Source of the DNA: Halioxenophilus aromaticivorans
GTDB taxonomy: Bacteria > Pseudomonadota > Gammaproteobacteria > Pseudomonadales > Cellvibrionaceae
NCBI RefSeq assembly: GCF_042850945.1
Contig: NZ_AP031496.1
Location: 62,001-126,000 of the forward strand
Direction: 5' to 3'
Length of the DNA: 64,000 bases
Part shown: one piece after another, positions 39,317-46,558 of the stretch
Position numbering within the stretch: the stretch's first letter is position 1
Layout: every line of letters begins with the position of its first letter
The notes under the pieces: model-generated
What the model saw: the letters and a program-made list of their open reading frames with translations, nothing else
The model's database searches: none
Told to the model about the DNA's origin: nothing
Made by a program: the position numbers and the translations under genes

Positions 39317-39494
39317 TAGTTCTATCTCGGTACAAGTCAATCTCGCTGGGGTTTGTCAACGCGCCGGATGGCTCGTCCTCTAAGTTCTCCAGTGCCTTAC
39401 GACGGATCTCTTTAGCCTCTGCGCGAAGTGATTCCAAACGTCGAGCGATTTCAGAACGCCCTTCGGGAGTGGTTGGATCTGGAGTTGAGTTCAT
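39306..39494 (-). CDS. Small charged helical protein, second gene of the GNAT operon
   Basis: 62 residues. Pro-rich start (MNSTPDPTTPEG), then a strongly charged helix SEIARRLESLRAEAKEIRRK, then an acidic tail (LENLEDEP ... DLYRDRTNED). Overlaps the GNAT-like gene by 4 bp (ATGA). It has the appearance of a small binding partner or antitoxin, but no known motif. Confidence 0.55.
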   Translation of the reverse strand: MNSTPDPTTPEGRSEIARRLESLRAEAKEIRRKALENLEDEPSGALTNPSEIDLYRDRTNED

Positions 39495-40036
39495 ATAATC
39501 TTCCTCTGTCCGATTCGTTTGCCGTGGTAGACCTCTCTAGGCCCAAACCCAGAGGATTGGTAATAGTCTTCAAGATTCGCATAGGGATCGATTAACCATA
39601 CCTCGTCGGCTCCGACGATTTTACCATAAGCTGCAGCTGCGAATGCGATCACAGGCAAAGCTCGTATGCCAAGTGGATTAGGTTTGACAGGAGTTGATTC
39701 TACTAAGTTCATCCTTACCCTTGTACCGTGTTTGGAGAGCTGTCCTAAACAGATCCCACAAAGTATACCAGAACGCTTTACAGTAACTTCAAACCTTTTG
39801 GGTCGGTTTTGGTACATTGGATATTCTCTAGCCCAGCTCCAAGCTGACCGGGCAGTGCGTTGACTAGCTGAAATTTGATCTTTCCATTTGTCGGCAGTCA
39901 ATGCGTCCATGAAGCTAACACCAGAAACCTGGATGCCATTAAATTCTTCCATAGTAGTTTCAAAAGCAATTTCTCGAAACGTCTTGTATCGCTCTTCCGC
40001 CTCTAGGTGATCTATACGCGCGCTGTGGTGTGCCAT
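39491..40036 (-). CDS. GNAT-like acetyltransferase fold protein
   Basis: 181 residues. Evidence for a GNAT fold is moderate: the strand-helix core GIRALPVIAFAAAAYGKIVG, followed by ADEVWLIDPYANLEDYYQSS and GFGPREVYHGK, matches the usual beta5-alpha4 'Y-x-x-x-G-F' ending. The acetyl-CoA loop (Q/R-x-x-G-x-G/A) is not canonical and reads PNPLGIRALP. Two cysteines sit in ILCGICLG. First gene of a tightly overlapping three-gene stack on the minus strand. Could be a toxin-type acetyltransferase, but this is not established. Confidence 0.6.
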   Translation of the reverse strand: MAHHSARIDHLEAEERYKTFREIAFETTMEEFNGIQVSGVSFMDALTADKWKDQISASQRTARSAWSWAREYPMYQNRPKRFEVTVKRSGILCGICLGQLSKHGTRVRMNLVESTPVKPNPLGIRALPVIAFAAAAYGKIVGADEVWLIDPYANLEDYYQSSGFGPREVYHGKRIGQRKII

Positions 40037-40633
40037 ATTACCTCCCTGTACAACATAACTAATGTGGTGTTCAGCGTAGCAGTCAAGTGGATCGCTCGCC
40101 GTGACTGTAGTCGCAATTTCACTAGCGATGACCTTGAAGGCGCGGTACGCATTTGGAAAATGGTTTGTCTTTTATACTATTGGCAGAAATTGGAAATAGT
40201 GGTTGGCCAAGAAAGACTTCGTCTAGACTTAGCTTTGGTATAAATAGATAACAGGTTAATAACTTGTTAAGTAGCGGTGTTTGATCCAAGCTTGGGTCAA
40301 GGTGCTTCAGTAGGCGTGAGCTTTTCAAATCAAAATGACGCTTAATTAATTTAGCCAGTATTGTAGAAAATATTTGCATCCCTTTGCACTATGCTTGTTC
40401 GTAGTATCAATAATTAATACGGCTTGACTAAGTATACGATTGGCTTAGCTAAAATGGGGGGCGAAAGGGCGCTCACGAAGAATTAGGTTTTATTACTCAA
40501 AAGCTAAGAGTTGGTGTTAAACTGAAATGCGTCTTGATAAAAATTTAATCTAACTAAATTCTGCTGTTCGCAAACGAAAGGCACAGTTCTGCTGATAGTT
40601 AGAACTTTAATAAATTCAGTATTTTCAGGGAAA
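40037..40633. other. 597-bp stretch without a confident gene
   Basis: Spacer between the divergent GNAT operon and the membrane/exported pair. A minus-strand ORF at 40122-40379 (85 aa) has no ribosome site and no signal, and I do not support it. The rest is A+T-rich; promoters for both directions must lie here but none is clear by eye. Confidence 0.45.
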
Positions 40634-41179
40634 ATGAGCAAAATATTATCGCACGAATCCTGGGCTGGAATTAATGGTATCGTGGCAATCGTTGCAGTGA
40701 TAGTTACAGTGGTTATAGGTGTTATTACTATTAGCCAAGGCAAGGAGTCACATGATGGGAGCGGTACCGGAGATACACAGGGTACTGCTCTTAACGAACC
40801 TACGGTTGCCACGGCATCTGCACTTCACGGTGAGCAAGAGAATGATGAGCGCAGGCACGAAATTGCAGACCCAACGCTATATACAGTAGTTGTAAATCGA
40901 TCTGGTTTCGAGAAGAAAGCGGGTCGTTCCGTAATGTTTGGCGAGTTATTTAATTTGTGTGGCTACAGTGGATTTTCAGTCGAAGAAATGACGAGTAAGC
41001 GTTTTGCTATGGTTTCTCTTCAGAGTCAAGACCAAACTATACCTGGTACACCTGCCAGAGGCCTTTCTATGGCAGTACCGACGGGGAAATTAATATCGAT
41101 ATTCGGCAACTGTCTTGTCGAGTTTACCGTAGAGCGTGGGGGGGCATCGACTCAGATCAGCATAAAGGAATTTCAATGA
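40634..41179 (+). CDS. Single-pass membrane protein of unknown function
   Basis: 181 residues. One helix near the N-terminus (GINGIVAIVAVIVTVVIGVI), a polar Gly/Ser/Thr linker (GKESHDGSGTGDTQGTALNE), then a small globular domain (TVVVNRSGFEKKAGRSVMFG ... MAVPTGKLISIFGNCLVEFT) with two cysteines. No family recognised. SD is weak (caGGGAAaATG). Overlaps the next gene by 4 bp (ATGA), so the two are translationally coupled. Confidence 0.7.
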   Translation: MSKILSHESWAGINGIVAIVAVIVTVVIGVITISQGKESHDGSGTGDTQGTALNEPTVATASALHGEQENDERRHEIADPTLYTVVVNRSGFEKKAGRSVMFGELFNLCGYSGFSVEEMTSKRFAMVSLQSQDQTIPGTPARGLSMAVPTGKLISIFGNCLVEFTVERGGASTQISIKEFQ

Positions 41180-41766
41180 AAAAATTAATAATATTTTTAG
41201 TGTTTATAATGTGTGCATCTCAAGCGAACGGATGCGAAGAGTTTGTGAGTTACGAGCCATCAGAGTTAAAAGAATATCGTGATCTGCTTAGTAAAGTAGG
41301 TGCAGACCCTATTGACCGTTTGTTTGCGTTTGAAAAGCTAGTATGTTCGGACAAGCCAATAATGAGAACCTACGCAGTCAAAGTTGGCCTAGAAACCACT
41401 GATAATGAGCTGGTAAGAAACCAAATTATGCTTAGTGCCATGATGCAAAAAAAGCGTATCGATATAGAGCTGTTCCCCAACAAAACAGCCACTGATTTAG
41501 ATAAAAAATTTATCCAAACCCATGATGGAATATATTCCGTTGTTGTTACTTATTACTCAGAGAAGGAGGGCTGTTTAGGGCTACATGGTAGTAGAGAATG
41601 TAAAGCAAATTACAGCTTGATAATAAAGGGTGATAAGGCTGAATTTAAATACGGAAACCATATTGGCTGGTTTGATTTAACGTCATCAGGGGAGTTAGTA
41701 GGCGTATTAAAGGCTGGCATGGATGCTCGTTATAGTAGTATTCCAGCTAAGATTAGTCTCTATTAG
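41176..41766 (+). CDS. Exported protein of unknown function
   Basis: 196 residues. Signal peptide MKKLIIFLVFIMCASQANG, cleavage before CEEFV; the Cys directly after Gly could make it a lipoprotein, but the -3 residue (Ala) and the Asn at -2 make a weak lipobox. Five cysteines in the mature part (CEEF, LVCSDK, GCLGLHGSRECK). The C-terminal half (IYSVVVTYYSEKEGCLGLHG ... FKYGNHIGWFDLTSSGELVG) is beta-rich. Coupled to the membrane protein upstream. Confidence 0.7.
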   Translation: MKKLIIFLVFIMCASQANGCEEFVSYEPSELKEYRDLLSKVGADPIDRLFAFEKLVCSDKPIMRTYAVKVGLETTDNELVRNQIMLSAMMQKKRIDIELFPNKTATDLDKKFIQTHDGIYSVVVTYYSEKEGCLGLHGSRECKANYSLIIKGDKAEFKYGNHIGWFDLTSSGELVGVLKAGMDARYSSIPAKISLY

Positions 41767-42590
41767 GTTTCTTATATTCATATTATCAGATACATAGGGA
41801 GTGGCGATTTAGGGTGCGTCTTACTTACCTGGCATCCTGGTGACCATTTCCGCGCTGGAAGCGCAAAAAGTCCAAAGTTTAGTAGTTGGCGCAAATCGAG
41901 GAGGGGAGCGATTGTATGATGGCGGTGAAGAGAGTCTGAGACTGGGAATTAGACTCTACGGTAAAGCTTGCTAGAAGCTACCACCCCCTTTACCCAGCTT
42001 TGGCGGAAGTGATTGGCAAAGCTAGCAAGTTTACTAACGGAGCCAACACCGTTGGCGTAGCGCAGCCCAAATTGCTCTATATGATCTAGCCAATGATCCG
42101 CATTCACGCCCAGGCTTGCCAAGAGGCGGCAGCTTTTCTCCGAGATGGCACCACGTTTGTCAGCCCTCAGTTGTTGGCCAGTAGAATCCACGAGCTCGAA
42201 ATAATCAACTAAGGTGAAGGGTAGGGCAGTATTAATATCGGTATGAGAGCTACCGTCAAATTTCATTAACTCGGCTTTTGGCAACTTATCAGTACCAATC
42301 TGGTGTTCTAGTTCGTTATTGGCAGAATAGCGCTTCGATGCAGTAGCCGCGCTTTTGGCGGTAACATTACTACTTATGTCTTCGGTTATCTTGACGCAAT
42401 CACGGGTGGGCTCTGTAGCTTTCTGTTGGCTACTGTATTCATGAATGCGCTGCTGTATGGATGTGAAGTCACTGGTTTCCAAGCTATCCGCCATGGCTGC
42501 ACGCACGGCGTTAAGATCTACGTAGGCCATGCAGCTCAGTAAAGCGGCTTCATCTAGGAGGGCCTGGCTTTTATAGCGGCCTTCCCACTA

Positions 42591-42656
42591 AATTTGTAGG
42601 GAACAGATTTGAACAGCTCCGCTGGCCCGCAGGGCGATTGCCAGGACGGCAATCGT
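42591..42656. mobile_element. REP-like mini-element 1 inserted in the transposase pseudogene
   Basis: 66 bp flanked by ACTA on both sides (42587-42590, 42657-42660). Removing the insert and one ACTA restores colinearity with the intact gene. It contains GTAGGGAAC near the left end, and a palindrome GATTGCC-aggac-GGCAATC preceded by GCCCgcaGGGC at the right end. About 75% similar to element 2. Confidence 0.75.
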
Positions 42657-42725
42657 ACTAGCGACCTTTGCAGTTTTCTTCTTTATTGGCCATACGAGCG
42701 ACGGTTTCATTCACGCCGCAAAAAC

Positions 42726-42796
42726 AAAAATGGAGGGAACATTTTTGAACGCCAATAGTGGCGGCCCGTAGGGCGATTGGCAGGACAGACAATCGT
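42726..42796. mobile_element. REP-like mini-element 2 inserted in the transposase pseudogene
   Basis: 71 bp flanked by AAAC on both sides (42722-42725, 42797-42800). Same left motif (GGAGGGAAC), same middle (GGCCCGTAGGGCGATTG) and same right end (CAATCGT) as element 1. The palindrome is GATTG...CAATC. Independent insertion of the same family. Confidence 0.75.
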
Positions 42797-42838
42797 AAAC
42801 CACTCAAGGCTATACGGTTGTAGACGACACCCCTCTAT

Positions 42839-43345
42839 ACCCTATTTATTACATATGGATGTAGTATCTACTGCTTATGCGACCGTCGAATTTATTTGGT
42901 GGGAGGTGTTGCTATAAAAATATACCAGCTAAATTTCTGGTTAAAGACTCCTGCCAAATGAAATACACGTAAGTTCGCTATATCTAACTGTGAATTACTT
43001 TAGAATGAAATGGAATAGAATCGCGATAAATTTAATGTTGCGAAGGTACTATAGAAGACGCCTTAATAATTTAATCAGGGAGATCAAAATGTTTAAAATG
43101 AACAATAAATGAATTGTCAACAACTACTGCGCCACTATGCACCATTATCCAAGCTTGGTGCGTTTATAAAATAAAAACAATAAGAAAATTAGGTTGTTGT
43201 GAATAAAATTTATCTGCTGAGATTAAATAAATAATCATCACACATGAATATCGGGAGCTAAACAATGAATATTAATACCGAATATTTGGTGATCAATTGT
43301 AATGTTTGTGCTGCCAATCCATTTATTAATTACAAAGGTGATGAA
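42839..43345. other. 507-bp A+T-rich stretch without a supported gene
   Basis: Lies between the transposase remnant and cassette 2. An in-frame ATG at 43265 would extend the secreted protein by 27 residues, but the Shine-Dalgarno and signal peptide favour 43346. No terminator, tRNA or repeat recognised; presumably holds the cassette 2 promoter. Confidence 0.45.
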
Positions 43346-43837
43346 ATGAAAAAGTTAGTATTTCTAAGTGTATTAGGTTCTGCGGTATTTATGCTTTCGA
43401 CAGCGGCACTGGCAGCAGATTGGAAAACCTACCCTGGTTCCATGGGTGTAAAATTCAAAGGCCCAAGCCCATACATCAATCATTCGGGAATCTATAACCC
43501 TTCGTCAACGTCGGTGATGTACGTTGATCTTCCCATTATTAACGATGATAGCAATGACATTGCATCATCGAATGTTCGCGTTATAGACCGGCACTATTCG
43601 CAGGATATTCGTTGCAGTGTGAATCAGAGATACATGTCTACCTCTTCCGGCTCGGTTTATGGGTATATGGGCGGTAATAAATTAAGCTCCGGGTCATCTG
43701 CTTTCTTGCAAAAATTGAATACAGGTGCGCTTGGTGGTAGTGGGTCAGCTGTGCATAGTTATTTCAGCTGTAAAATTCCACCTACGTATAGCGGCAACCG
43801 CTCGGGTATCTTTTCCTATTACGTCAACGAGGGCTAA
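43346..43837 (+). CDS. Small secreted protein (cassette 2, gene A)
   Basis: 163 residues from ATG 43346 (AAGGTG 6 nt upstream). Signal peptide MKKLVFLSVLGSAVFMLSTA ending ALAA before DWKTYPG. Mature about 140 residues, two cysteines (DIRCSVN, YFSCKIPP). Segment order parallels cassette 1 gene A: V-D-L-P-I-I-N-D-D, S-N-V-R-V, C, V-Y-G-Y, H-S-Y-F-S-C, ending SGIFSYYVNEG. Low-complexity Ser/Gly patches (STSSGSVYGYMGG, SSGSSA). Predicted beta-sandwich, extracytoplasmic. Unknown function. Confidence 0.78.
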   Translation: MKKLVFLSVLGSAVFMLSTAALAADWKTYPGSMGVKFKGPSPYINHSGIYNPSSTSVMYVDLPIINDDSNDIASSNVRVIDRHYSQDIRCSVNQRYMSTSSGSVYGYMGGNKLSSGSSAFLQKLNTGALGGSGSAVHSYFSCKIPPTYSGNRSGIFSYYVNEG

Positions 43838-43863
43838 ATAGATAAAAGCACCTTGCAAATAAA

Positions 43864-43893
43864 GCGTGGTACGCCCAGCGACGGCTGCCACGC
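43864..43893 (+). other. Hairpin in the gap between the two genes of cassette 2
   Basis: GCGTGG (43864-43869) pairs with CCACGC (43888-43893); no T tract. Same placement as the hairpin in cassette 1. Confidence 0.5.
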
Positions 43894-43915
43894 GTAACAT
43901 TTATTGGAGATAACC

Positions 43916-44617
43916 ATGGATAAGAAAAAGTTTGTCCGACTAACTGGCTTGGGTACAATTGCAGCGACGGCGATGTTTGGGTTTTGGGCGTATCAAAGTG
44001 AGGAGCGTATTGCTCACGAGCCAAGTAAGCAAGTGGAAAAAGTTGCTAAGGACGTACTGTCTGGAAACTATAAAAATGATTTCAAATCTAATCAAGTCGA
44101 TCAAAAGATTGAAATACTACAGGCTGAGATTTTACATCTTCGCGAAGAGATGGCGTTAGCTAGAAAAGAAAACAAGGTAGTGATTGAGGAAATCAGGGGC
44201 GAAGATGGTCTGTCACAAATTGAAGCTGAACAGCTAGAAGCTGGTCACCAGGCGGATGAAGAATCAGATTTTGCTATAGAAGAAAAAATGCATCACCGGC
44301 AATCTTTATACCAAGCTCAACTTTTGTCAGAAGCGGTAGACGTCGAGTGGTCTGATGAAACACTGGCTCAAATCGAAGAATCGCTATTAACCGAGTCGCT
44401 GGAAGGGCTCGATTTCATGGAAGGGGAGTGTGGCACAACGCTGTGCCAGATAAAAATGAGAGCTAATGAAAATCTACCTGTAGAAGAAAGCTTGCAACGT
44501 TTATCGGTTGACCGACCATGGGATGGACCTACTTTTATGGCAGTGGATAGTACGGGGAATGTTGATCTCTTTTTTGCAAGAGATGGGCACGACCTTCCTG
44601 AAGGCGAATTAATGTAA
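43916..44617 (+). CDS. Membrane-anchored coiled-coil protein with C-terminal di-cysteine domain (cassette 2, gene B)
   Basis: 233 residues from ATG 43916 (GGAGA 5 nt upstream; the TTG at 43904 is rejected). Short N-terminal helix LTGLGTIAATAMFGFWAYQS, a coiled coil (KIEILQAEILHLREEMALAR), an acidic middle (SQIEAEQLEAGHQADEESDF), then the C-terminal domain LDFMEGECGTTLCQIKMRAN and FMAVDSTGNVDLFFARDGHD. Exactly the same length as cassette 1 gene B and the same order: helix, coiled coil, E-C-x4-C domain. Sequence identity is low outside the cysteine motif, so the two copies diverged long ago or were acquired separately. Confidence 0.75.
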   Translation: MDKKKFVRLTGLGTIAATAMFGFWAYQSEERIAHEPSKQVEKVAKDVLSGNYKNDFKSNQVDQKIEILQAEILHLREEMALARKENKVVIEEIRGEDGLSQIEAEQLEAGHQADEESDFAIEEKMHHRQSLYQAQLLSEAVDVEWSDETLAQIEESLLTESLEGLDFMEGECGTTLCQIKMRANENLPVEESLQRLSVDRPWDGPTFMAVDSTGNVDLFFARDGHDLPEGELM

Positions 44618-44691
44618 TTGAGCGCTGTGGCTTTGCTGGGTGCTAGGCAATTTGCCTGTAAATTGAAAGATAGCGTAGGGTAATTTGTTAT

Positions 44692-45825
44692 CTAGTATGG
44701 ATGGTGTGCCTGATAGAATTTAGAAGAAGCGCTTACACCCTTAACCCAACGCTGCTGAAAGTGGCCAGCAAAGCTAGCTAATTTGGTAACGGAACCAACG
44801 CCGGTGGCGTATCGCAGCCCGAACTGTTCGATGTACTCTAGCCAATGGTCTGGGTTTAGGCCGAGGGATTCCAATAAGCGAGCGCTATTTTTAGAAATCG
44901 CGCCGCGTTTATCTGCTCTTAGCTCGCGTCCGGTAGAATCTACTAAATCAAAATAATCTACCAAGGTGAAGGGAAGGGCCGTATTGATATCGGTATGGGA
45001 GCTGCCGTCGAATTTCATTAACTCAGCTTTTGGTAGCTTATCAGTACCTATGTCTGCTTCTAGTTCGGCTTTTTGTTTATAGCGTTTGGTAGCCGTAGCG
45101 GTTTGCTTCGCAGAAGTAGCGGTATCTTTGGCATCGTTGGGGTTTGCGCTTTTTATATTGGAAGATATCGCTTTTTGTCTACTACCGTATTCATGAATGC
45201 GTTGTTGAATGGAGGTGAAATCGCTGGTTTCTAAGCTGCCTGCCATAGCGGCGCGCACGGGGTTTAAATCAACATAAGCCATGCAACTGAGTAATGCGGC
45301 TTCGTCCAAAAGTGCCTGGCTTTTATAGCGGCCTTCCCAGAACCTGCCTTTGCAGTTCTCTTCAGCGTTAGCCATACGAGCGATGGTTTCGTTCACTCCA
45401 CGCATAAACCACTCAAGGCTGTACAGCCGAAGCCGCCACTCGTTTATAATTCCCTGGATTACCTTTAGCTGAGGTTTACTAAGCGCCTCTTTATCTTGTA
45501 GCCACTTATCAACTACGTAATCGCCCTTATATAGCTGCATCCAACGTTCGACAACCTCTTCATCACTCCAAGCCTCAGCCCGCTTCTTATCTACGTGCAG
45601 CACTACGTGATAATGGTTGCTCATTACTGCATAGGCACAGATGTCGATTGCATAAACATAGGATAAGAATTTGAGACGACTGACAATCCACTGTTTGCGG
45701 TGATCGTAGCTCTCGCCCGTTAGATGATCATCACCGCATAGGAACGCGCGACGAACGCACCTAACGTAGCAGTGGTAAAAGGGCGTTGAATCGAGGTCAA
45801 CTTGTTCGGAACGGGCTTTTGTCAT
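44692..45825 (-). CDS. IS200-like / REP-associated (RAYT-type) transposase
   Basis: 377 residues. HUH-type Y1 transposase: N-terminus STPFYHCYVRCVRRAFLCGD, metal-binding HUH in AVMSNHYHVVLHVD, candidate catalytic tyrosine region further downstream (GRFWEGRYKSQALLDEAALL) and the characteristic CMAYVDLNPVRAAMAGSLET. An extra C-terminal helical region of about 170 residues follows (FDGSSHTDINTALPFTLVDY), longer than minimal RAYTs. Such proteins mobilise or domesticate short REP hairpins. The full reading frame is intact. No IS605-type flanking ends were identified. Confidence 0.9.
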   Translation of the reverse strand: MTKARSEQVDLDSTPFYHCYVRCVRRAFLCGDDHLTGESYDHRKQWIVSRLKFLSYVYAIDICAYAVMSNHYHVVLHVDKKRAEAWSDEEVVERWMQLYKGDYVVDKWLQDKEALSKPQLKVIQGIINEWRLRLYSLEWFMRGVNETIARMANAEENCKGRFWEGRYKSQALLDEAALLSCMAYVDLNPVRAAMAGSLETSDFTSIQQRIHEYGSRQKAISSNIKSANPNDAKDTATSAKQTATATKRYKQKAELEADIGTDKLPKAELMKFDGSSHTDINTALPFTLVDYFDLVDSTGRELRADKRGAISKNSARLLESLGLNPDHWLEYIEQFGLRYATGVGSVTKLASFAGHFQQRWVKGVSASSKFYQAHHPY

Positions 45826-45886
45826 AGTTCTGGATATTAAACTGCTTGGGAAGTGATGTCAATTTTATGGATGTCCTTTATATTTT

Positions 45887-46000
45887 TCATAGAGAGCTTC
45901 TGCTTGTTTCGCCAGCGTTTGAACAGCACCGCAAAGCGCGAGTAGCTGTAGTGGTTGTCGGGATTTTGTTGAGCGTATTCCTCCCACAGCAACTATCGGG
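45887..46000 (-). pseudogene. IS21-family istA fragment
   Basis: Reverse-strand frame reads LWEEYAQQNPDNHYSYSRFA then VLFKRWRNKQKLSM. This is the 'W-E-E-Y ... Y-S-Y-S-x-F ... W' region of IstA transposases. An in-frame TAG precedes it, and at its end it runs into duplicated transposase-upstream DNA. Only about 35 codons survive. Confidence 0.72.
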
Positions 46001-46034
46001 GTGAGTATCTCTATGACAGAGAAATTTTGCGTAG

Positions 46035-46161
46035 CGTGAACACTGAATTTTGCCTGGCGGCAAAAGTGTTCACGTTTAGACAAAATTCGGTGTTCACAGT
46101 TGAGAAAATTGGGTGTTCACGCTTGGGGAAAATAGGTGTTCACGGTAGGCAAAAATACGCA
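46035..46161 (-). mobile_element. IS21-type terminal region with tandem GTGTTCACG repeats
   Basis: GTGTTCAC(G) occurs at 46066, 46090, 46113 and 46136, spaced 24, 23 and 23 bp, plus an inverted CGTGAACAC at 46035. Read on the minus strand the outer end is TGCGTATTTTTGCC followed by repeated GTGAACAC. Repeated transposase-binding sites of this kind mark IS21-family ends. The section between end and istA fragment is deleted. Confidence 0.7.
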
Positions 46162-46285
46162 GCAGTGATAAAAGGGTGTTGAATCGAGGTCAACTTGTTC
46201 GGAACGAGCTTTTGTCATGGTTGTGGATAATAAATTGGAATTTTACTGATGTCAATATTATGGATGTCCTTTTTATTTTTTTTAT
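46162..46285 (-). repeat. Duplicate of the transposase gene's 5' end and upstream DNA
   Basis: Matches 45768-45886 closely: aaaagggtgttgaatcgagg, tcaacttgttcggaacgagc, then the start codon (cat at 46216-46218), and upstream gatgtcaatattatggatgt. Roughly the first 20 codons and 70 bp of leader are present, cut by the IS21 end. From 46286 to 46558 the DNA is A+T-rich with no gene. Confidence 0.8.
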
Positions 46286-46558
46286 TTCGTTATGGATTTA
46301 TAGGAAATATTTTTGAGTGTCTTTCGGCTACTGAATTATCGAACGATTTTTAGTATAGCGCGGTAGTTATAATACATGCTTTTTGGGTTGCTAATTTATC
46401 TATCTTCACTAAGTCTTCGAAAATATGTAAATTGCTAATGTATTTTAACAGATAAAAATACATCAGAGTGTTAGTTTGCCAGGATTAGGTAGTGACAACA
46501 TTATTAATGTCCTATAAATCAAATTTGATCGATGCGTAAGTATTCAATGTTTGTGATT

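Larger units (their letters stand above)
41949..42838 (-). pseudogene. Decayed IS200-like / REP-associated transposase copy
   Basis: The C-terminal 193 codons (41949-42530) are still open and closely match the C-terminal half of the intact transposase at 44692-45825 (AYVDLNAVRAAMADSLETSD ... LPKAELMKFDGSSHTDINTA). Upstream, matching DNA continues (gccttccca, cctttgcag, gccatacgag, aaccactcaaggct) but is broken by two inserts at 42591-42656 and 42726-42796, then fades out near 42838. The catalytic N-terminal half is missing, so the copy is inactive. Confidence 0.88.

Noticed and set aside
40122..40379. 85-aa minus-strand ORF
   Set aside because: No Shine-Dalgarno, no recognisable domain; probably random in A+T-rich DNA.
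45865..46083. 72-aa minus-strand ORF
   Set aside because: It is an out-of-frame reading of the IS21 istA fragment and the repeat region; the true IstA-like reading is in another frame.
46066..46144. CRISPR array
   Set aside because: Only four units of a 9-bp core with 23-24 bp spacing and similar inter-unit sequence; fits IS21 terminal binding sites, not repeats and unique spacers. No cas genes.
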